Positions 60,754-64,000 of a stretch of DNA of 64,000 nt are shown piece after piece. The stretch covers positions 1-64,000 of the forward strand of contig JBAYQE010000002.1 in NCBI GenBank assembly GCA_041677345.1. The letters are read 5' to 3'. Positions within the stretch are counted from its first letter, which is position 1; every line of letters begins with the position of its first letter. Source of the DNA: JALOAT01 sp041677345. Lineage in GTDB: Bacteria > Pseudomonadota > Gammaproteobacteria > Thiohalomonadales > Thiohalomonadaceae. Made by a program: the position numbers and the translations under genes. The notes under the pieces are model-generated. The model had not been told where the DNA came from. It ran no database searches and saw nothing but the letters and a program-made list of their open reading frames with translations.

Positions 60754-61764
60754 TCAGTCACCCTTGAGCCGCTTTCTGCCCTTCCCCCGTGCAAGTGCAT
60801 ATGCCGCCAGCCCGGCGAAGATCGCCGATGTACCGAGCTTGCGCCGCGTCAGCCAAGCCTGGGCGCTGCGCGGCCGGGCACAAATACCGAAACGCCCGTG
60901 ACTGCCGTGGTCGTTCTCCACGGGGGCGTACAGGTTGTCGGCGCGGCCGGGCAGTTCCTGCTCATGTGCCAGCTGGTCCTTGTAGCCGCTGCGCGCGAGG
61001 CGGCGATCGAGCCACCCTGCGGGCAGCAGGCGGGCGGCGGCTATGGCAGTGGCCGCGGGCAGCCCCACCCACATCTCCCGTCGGGGATGGTCCGCCAGCC
61101 AGGCGATGGCGCGCCCCGCGACCTCGGGCTGGTAAATCGGTGGCACCGGCTGCGCGCGTCGCGCCATGCAGGAGCGCGACCAGTCGAACTGGGGGGTGTT
61201 GAAGGCGGCGAGGTGCACCGTGCAGTGGCGTACCTGCGAACCTTCGTGCAGCAGCTCTGAATTCAAGGCGTCGGCGAAGCCGCGCAGGGCGGACTTGGCG
61301 CCGCAGTAGGCCGATTGCAGCGGAATGCCGCGATAGGCGAGCGCCGAACCCACTTGGATGATGATGCCGTGATCGCGCGGTTTCATACGGTGCAGGGCGG
61401 CGAGGGTGCCGTGCACACTGCCCAGGTAAGTGGCCTCCGTGGCGCGGCGGAAATCGGCCGGGTCCATGCGGTCTGCCGGGCAGAATACGGTGGCCATGGC
61501 GGCGTTCACCCACACATCGATGGGGCCTGCTTCAGCTTCGATGCCTGTGGCCGCCTGGTCCACCGCCTGCCAGTCGGCCACGTCAGTGGGGTACACCAGC
61601 GCCCTCGCACCCGCGGCCTCCACTTCACTGCGCGCGTTTTCCAATCCGGCCTGCCCACGGGCGAGCAGGGCCACGGTGCCGGCGCCGCGGCGTGCGAATT
61701 CCACCGCGGCGGCACGGCCCACGCCGGCGGATCCACCGGTCACGACCACCACCTTATGCCTCAT
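60754..61764 (-). CDS. Short-chain dehydrogenase/reductase
   Basis: A 336-residue SDR oxidoreductase with the NAD(P) motif VVVTGGSAGVGRAAA, NAAMATVF near 85, the catalytic Ser (IIQVGSALAYRG) and Tyr-x-x-x-Lys in AYCGAKSALRGFAD. A C-terminal tail of about 80 residues beyond the Rossmann domain contains a basic segment (GKGRKRLKGD) at the end. The ATG at 61764 follows AAGGAGG at 4-nt spacing, so the longer frame starting at 61818 is rejected. The membrane-protein gene lies just upstream on the same strand. The substrate is unknown. Confidence 0.88.
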   Translation of the reverse strand: MRHKVVVVTGGSAGVGRAAAVEFARRGAGTVALLARGQAGLENARSEVEAAGARALVYPTDVADWQAVDQAATGIEAEAGPIDVWVNAAMATVFCPADRMDPADFRRATEATYLGSVHGTLAALHRMKPRDHGIIIQVGSALAYRGIPLQSAYCGAKSALRGFADALNSELLHEGSQVRHCTVHLAAFNTPQFDWSRSCMARRAQPVPPIYQPEVAGRAIAWLADHPRREMWVGLPAATAIAAARLLPAGWLDRRLARSGYKDQLAHEQELPGRADNLYAPVENDHGSHGRFGICARPRSAQAWLTRRKLGTSAIFAGLAAYALARGKGRKRLKGD

Positions 61765-61774
61765 ATGGCCTCCT

Positions 61775-62269
61775 TCAGGTGCCATAGAAGATCCCCAGCA
61801 CACCACCGTACAGCGCATGGCCGAGCACCGTGGCCAACGGGGTGCGATGGCCGTAGTTCAGGCCCATGAAACCGGGTGGTTCCAGCCGTGGATGCCCGAC
61901 GGGCCCGTCGTATTCCGCCGCCATGCGGGGATGCACATAGGGCAGCAACGGCAGCACGAATACCAGCAGGAACAGTGCATGCATGGTGCCGAGTGCCAGC
62001 CCCGGCACCAGCCCGCCGTGGCCTACGCGCGCGAATACGGCGAAGTAGAGGAAGGCGAACAACCAGCCACCCAAGAAATACACCACGGCGCCGAGCACGC
62101 TGGCGCGAAATCGATCACCGGTGATGAACGTGCCCACCAGGAAGGGCAGGGAGAGCCGCGTGAGTCCCAGGCCCTGGCTGCCTGACAGCACCACGGTCAA
62201 CACCGCCGTGGCGAGCCCGCCCCACAGGAGCAGCGCCTCCAGTCCCCGCATTACCTCCATGACGGCCAT
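61775..62269 (-). CDS. Small predicted membrane protein
   Basis: A 164-residue protein with about four membrane helices (for example ALLLWGGLATAVLTVVLSG, VVYFLGGWLFAFLYFAVF, MHALFLLVFVLPLLPYV and a C-terminal YGGVLGIFYGT). A polar loop with HPRMAAEYDGPVGHPRLEPP lies near residue 115. I do not recognise the family. It is 10 nt upstream of the SDR start and 30 nt downstream of the GH15 gene, all on the minus strand, so it is probably part of one operon. Confidence 0.7.
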   Translation of the reverse strand: MAVMEVMRGLEALLLWGGLATAVLTVVLSGSQGLGLTRLSLPFLVGTFITGDRFRASVLGAVVYFLGGWLFAFLYFAVFARVGHGGLVPGLALGTMHALFLLVFVLPLLPYVHPRMAAEYDGPVGHPRLEPPGFMGLNYGHRTPLATVLGHALYGGVLGIFYGT

Positions 62270-62299
62270 GGCAACCTCCGTGCGTTCCGCCGCCTGCGT

Positions 62300-64000
62300 T
62301 CAGCTTGGCCCGGAACCCGCCTGCGTGCCTTCCTGCAGGGCGAGCGCGGCGGTGATCACGGCCGCATGGGTGAATGCCTGTGGGAAGTTGCCGAGGGCAC
62401 GGCCATCGGGGGTGAATTCCTCAGCGAATAGCCCGACATCGTTCGCCAGTGCCATGAGGGCGTCGAAGTGGGCCCGGGCCTGCTCCAGGCGATTGGCGCG
62501 GGCAAGGTGATCCACCGCCCAGAAGGCACAGGCGGCGAAGGTGCCTTCACGCCCGGGCATGCCGTCACTTTCCGGTGGATGGCGGTAAAAGAGGGGGCCG
62601 GCACCCAGGCGTTGCTCGAGAAAGGCGTAGGTGGTGCGCTGGCGTGGTGCGTCTGCTGTCTCGAAGCCGTACCGTGGCATCAGCAGCAGGCTGGCGTCGG
62701 GCCAGTCGCTGTCGAACATGCCGGTATAGGCCTGCAGCGCCGGGTTGTAGGCGTGCTGCTCGATGGCGCTGCGTATGGCGTGGGCGTGGGCGGCGAAGCG
62801 CTGCGTGGGGACCCGCATATGTCCCTCGCGCTCCAGCGCCAGCAGGCAATGCAGGGCGACCCAGCACATGAGCTTGGAGTAGGTATGATGGCGCGGCTCC
62901 CCGCGGATCTCCCAGATGCCTTGATCCGGCTCGTTCCAGCGCTTGCACACCACCTCGCCGAACGCACGCAGGATTGAGCGCTCGCTGCGGCCCAGTTCGC
63001 CGCCGGCGTGTGCGAAATACCAGACGGCCTGTACCACCTCACCGTAGACATCCAGTTGCAACTGATTCCAGGCGCCGTTGCCGATGCGCACGGGGCGTGC
63101 GCCGCCGTAGCCGGCGAGATGAGGTAATTCCATCTCCTGCAGTCGTGACTCTCCGAAGATGTGGTAGACCACCTGCAGTTCCGGGCGCGTAAGACGGGTC
63201 GCATGCAGGAGCCAGCCCATGAAGGCTGCGGCCTCATCCTGATAACCCATGCTCTCGAAGGCCTCGATGGTACGCGCCGCATCGCGCAACCAGCAGAAGC
63301 GATAATCCCAGTTGCGCATGCCCTGTTCACTTTCAGGCAACGAGGTGGTGGGTGCGGCGATGAGTGCTCCCGACAGGGTGTGGGTGAGGAGTTTGAGCGT
63401 GATCATGCTGCGGTGCACCAGTGGCGCGTGCGGGCCACGGTATACACAGCGCCCGCTCCAGCGACGCCACCACTCGGCGGTTACCTCGCAACGCTCCGCG
63501 GCAGCTTCCCCCAGCGCCGGCAGGATGAGTGGGTCCTCGTCGGCATAACAGAGTGACAGCACATGACGCACCCCGCCACGCAGCCGCACGCGCCCGTGTA
63601 CACGGCGGTGCGTAGCATCCGCGTGCAGTGCGATGTCACTGCACAACAACAAGGCGTCGCTGCGGTACGCGCAAACCCATCCCATCCCGGGGCGTTCGTT
63701 CAGATGGAAGCGCCAGCGCCCGTACCCCGGCCGTGGCACGAATTCCACCGCCAGTTCCATCTCACCTTCCAGGCCTTCCAACAGCCGCAGCAGTTCGCGT
63801 TGGGGTTCAAGATGACCGCCGCCGCGTGCGATGGGCATGAGATCACGCAGTCGCGCACGACCGCTCGCGGTCTCGAACACCGTCTCCAGCACGGCGGTGC
63901 CGTCCAGATAGCGGCGTTCGCTGCGGAATGGCCCTATGGGCGTAATGGCGAAATGACCGCCCTGTTCGTCGAGCAGTGCGGCGAACACGCTGGGATCGGA
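62300..64000 (-). CDS. Glycoside hydrolase family 15 protein (glucoamylase/trehalase type), partial
   Basis: The gene runs off the right end, so the start is missing; 566 residues are visible with the frame open to base 64000. The N-terminal part (FAALLDEQGGHFAITPIG) is the beta-sandwich domain; the alpha/alpha-barrel catalytic domain shows WDYRFCWLRDAARTIEAF, YGEVVQAVWYFAHAGG and DQGIWEIRGEPRHHTYSK. The Glu of GIWEIRG is the likely general acid, and AEEFTPDGRALGNFPQAFTH supplies the second. Bacterial members of this layout act on trehalose or alpha-glucans and are usually cytoplasmic. It heads an apparent operon with the membrane protein and SDR. Confidence 0.92.
   Translation of the reverse strand, partial: SDPSVFAALLDEQGGHFAITPIGPFRSERRYLDGTAVLETVFETASGRARLRDLMPIARGGGHLEPQRELLRLLEGLEGEMELAVEFVPRPGYGRWRFHLNERPGMGWVCAYRSDALLLCSDIALHADATHRRVHGRVRLRGGVRHVLSLCYADEDPLILPALGEAAAERCEVTAEWWRRWSGRCVYRGPHAPLVHRSMITLKLLTHTLSGALIAAPTTSLPESEQGMRNWDYRFCWLRDAARTIEAFESMGYQDEAAAFMGWLLHATRLTRPELQVVYHIFGESRLQEMELPHLAGYGGARPVRIGNGAWNQLQLDVYGEVVQAVWYFAHAGGELGRSERSILRAFGEVVCKRWNEPDQGIWEIRGEPRHHTYSKLMCWVALHCLLALEREGHMRVPTQRFAAHAHAIRSAIEQHAYNPALQAYTGMFDSDWPDASLLLMPRYGFETADAPRQRTTYAFLEQRLGAGPLFYRHPPESDGMPGREGTFAACAFWAVDHLARANRLEQARAHFDALMALANDVGLFAEEFTPDGRALGNFPQAFTHAAVITAALALQEGTQAGSGPS

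Noticed and set aside
1..64000. CRISPR arrays, transposases, prophage or integron
   Set aside because: No regularly spaced repeats with unique spacers and no transposase, integrase or phage structural genes were seen on either strand.

Overview
The window looks like a chromosomal segment of a high-G+C (by eye roughly 60-65%) Gram-negative bacterium, most probably a gammaproteobacterium. The basis is the gene order map/glnD divergent from rpsB-tsf-pyrH-frr-uppS-cdsA-dxr-rseP-bamA-skp-lpxD-fabZ-lpxA, with dapD and dapC close by. This order is typical of Gammaproteobacteria, but genus-level placement is not possible from sequence reading alone. No rRNA, tRNA, CRISPR array, transposase or prophage was seen.

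Region 1 (1-6.1 kb, mostly minus strand): lysine/peptidoglycan precursor genes dapC-dapD separated by an inverted-repeat element, a small VOC-fold protein, then map-glnD. GlnD appears to start at a CTG codon. Region 2 (6.1-18.6 kb, plus strand): a long, tightly packed housekeeping run covering translation (rpsB, tsf, frr), UMP kinase, isoprenoid/phospholipid/undecaprenyl synthesis (uppS, cdsA, dxr), outer-membrane assembly (rseP, bamA, skp) and lipid A/fatty acid synthesis (lpxD, fabZ, lpxA). The run stops at lpxA; lpxB is not here. Region 3 (18.6-23.4 kb): a promoter-terminator pair that could encode a small RNA, an orphan cheW, apbE, an AP2-domain-like protein and glmS.

Region 4 (23.4-45.9 kb) is the main accessory block. 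It is an exopolysaccharide cluster of the type normally linked to exosortase A (XrtA/PEP-CTERM): nucleotide-sugar dehydrogenase, EpsB-type sugar transferase, Wza-like lipoprotein, chain-length protein, BY-kinase-like protein, outer-membrane barrel, ExeA-like ATPase, polysaccharide deacetylase, FemAB-like protein, AsnB-like amidotransferase, acyl carrier protein, AMP ligase, NadE-like ATP pyrophosphatase, a second FemAB/GNAT-like protein, two glycosyltransferases, a DegT-family aminotransferase, WecB-like epimerase and GalE. No exosortase, PEP-CTERM substrate, Wzx flippase or Wzy polymerase is visible. A short VanZ-like membrane protein sits in the run, and the kinase homologue has lost its P-loop lysine. 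The amidotransferase/ACP/ligase/NadE/FemAB block looks like a glycan-decorating module.

Region 5 (45.9-64 kb) is catabolic/respiratory: a molybdenum hydroxylase operon (2Fe-2S subunit, Tat-exported molybdopterin subunit, XdhC, MobA-like), a heme A synthase, a hypothetical protein and a DUF2254 membrane protein. These are followed by a run of a TPP enzyme, an enolase-superfamily enzyme and a fused FAD/Fe-S dehydrogenase, then a PAS histidine kinase, an SDR oxidoreductase, a small membrane protein and a GH15 glycosidase cut by the window end.
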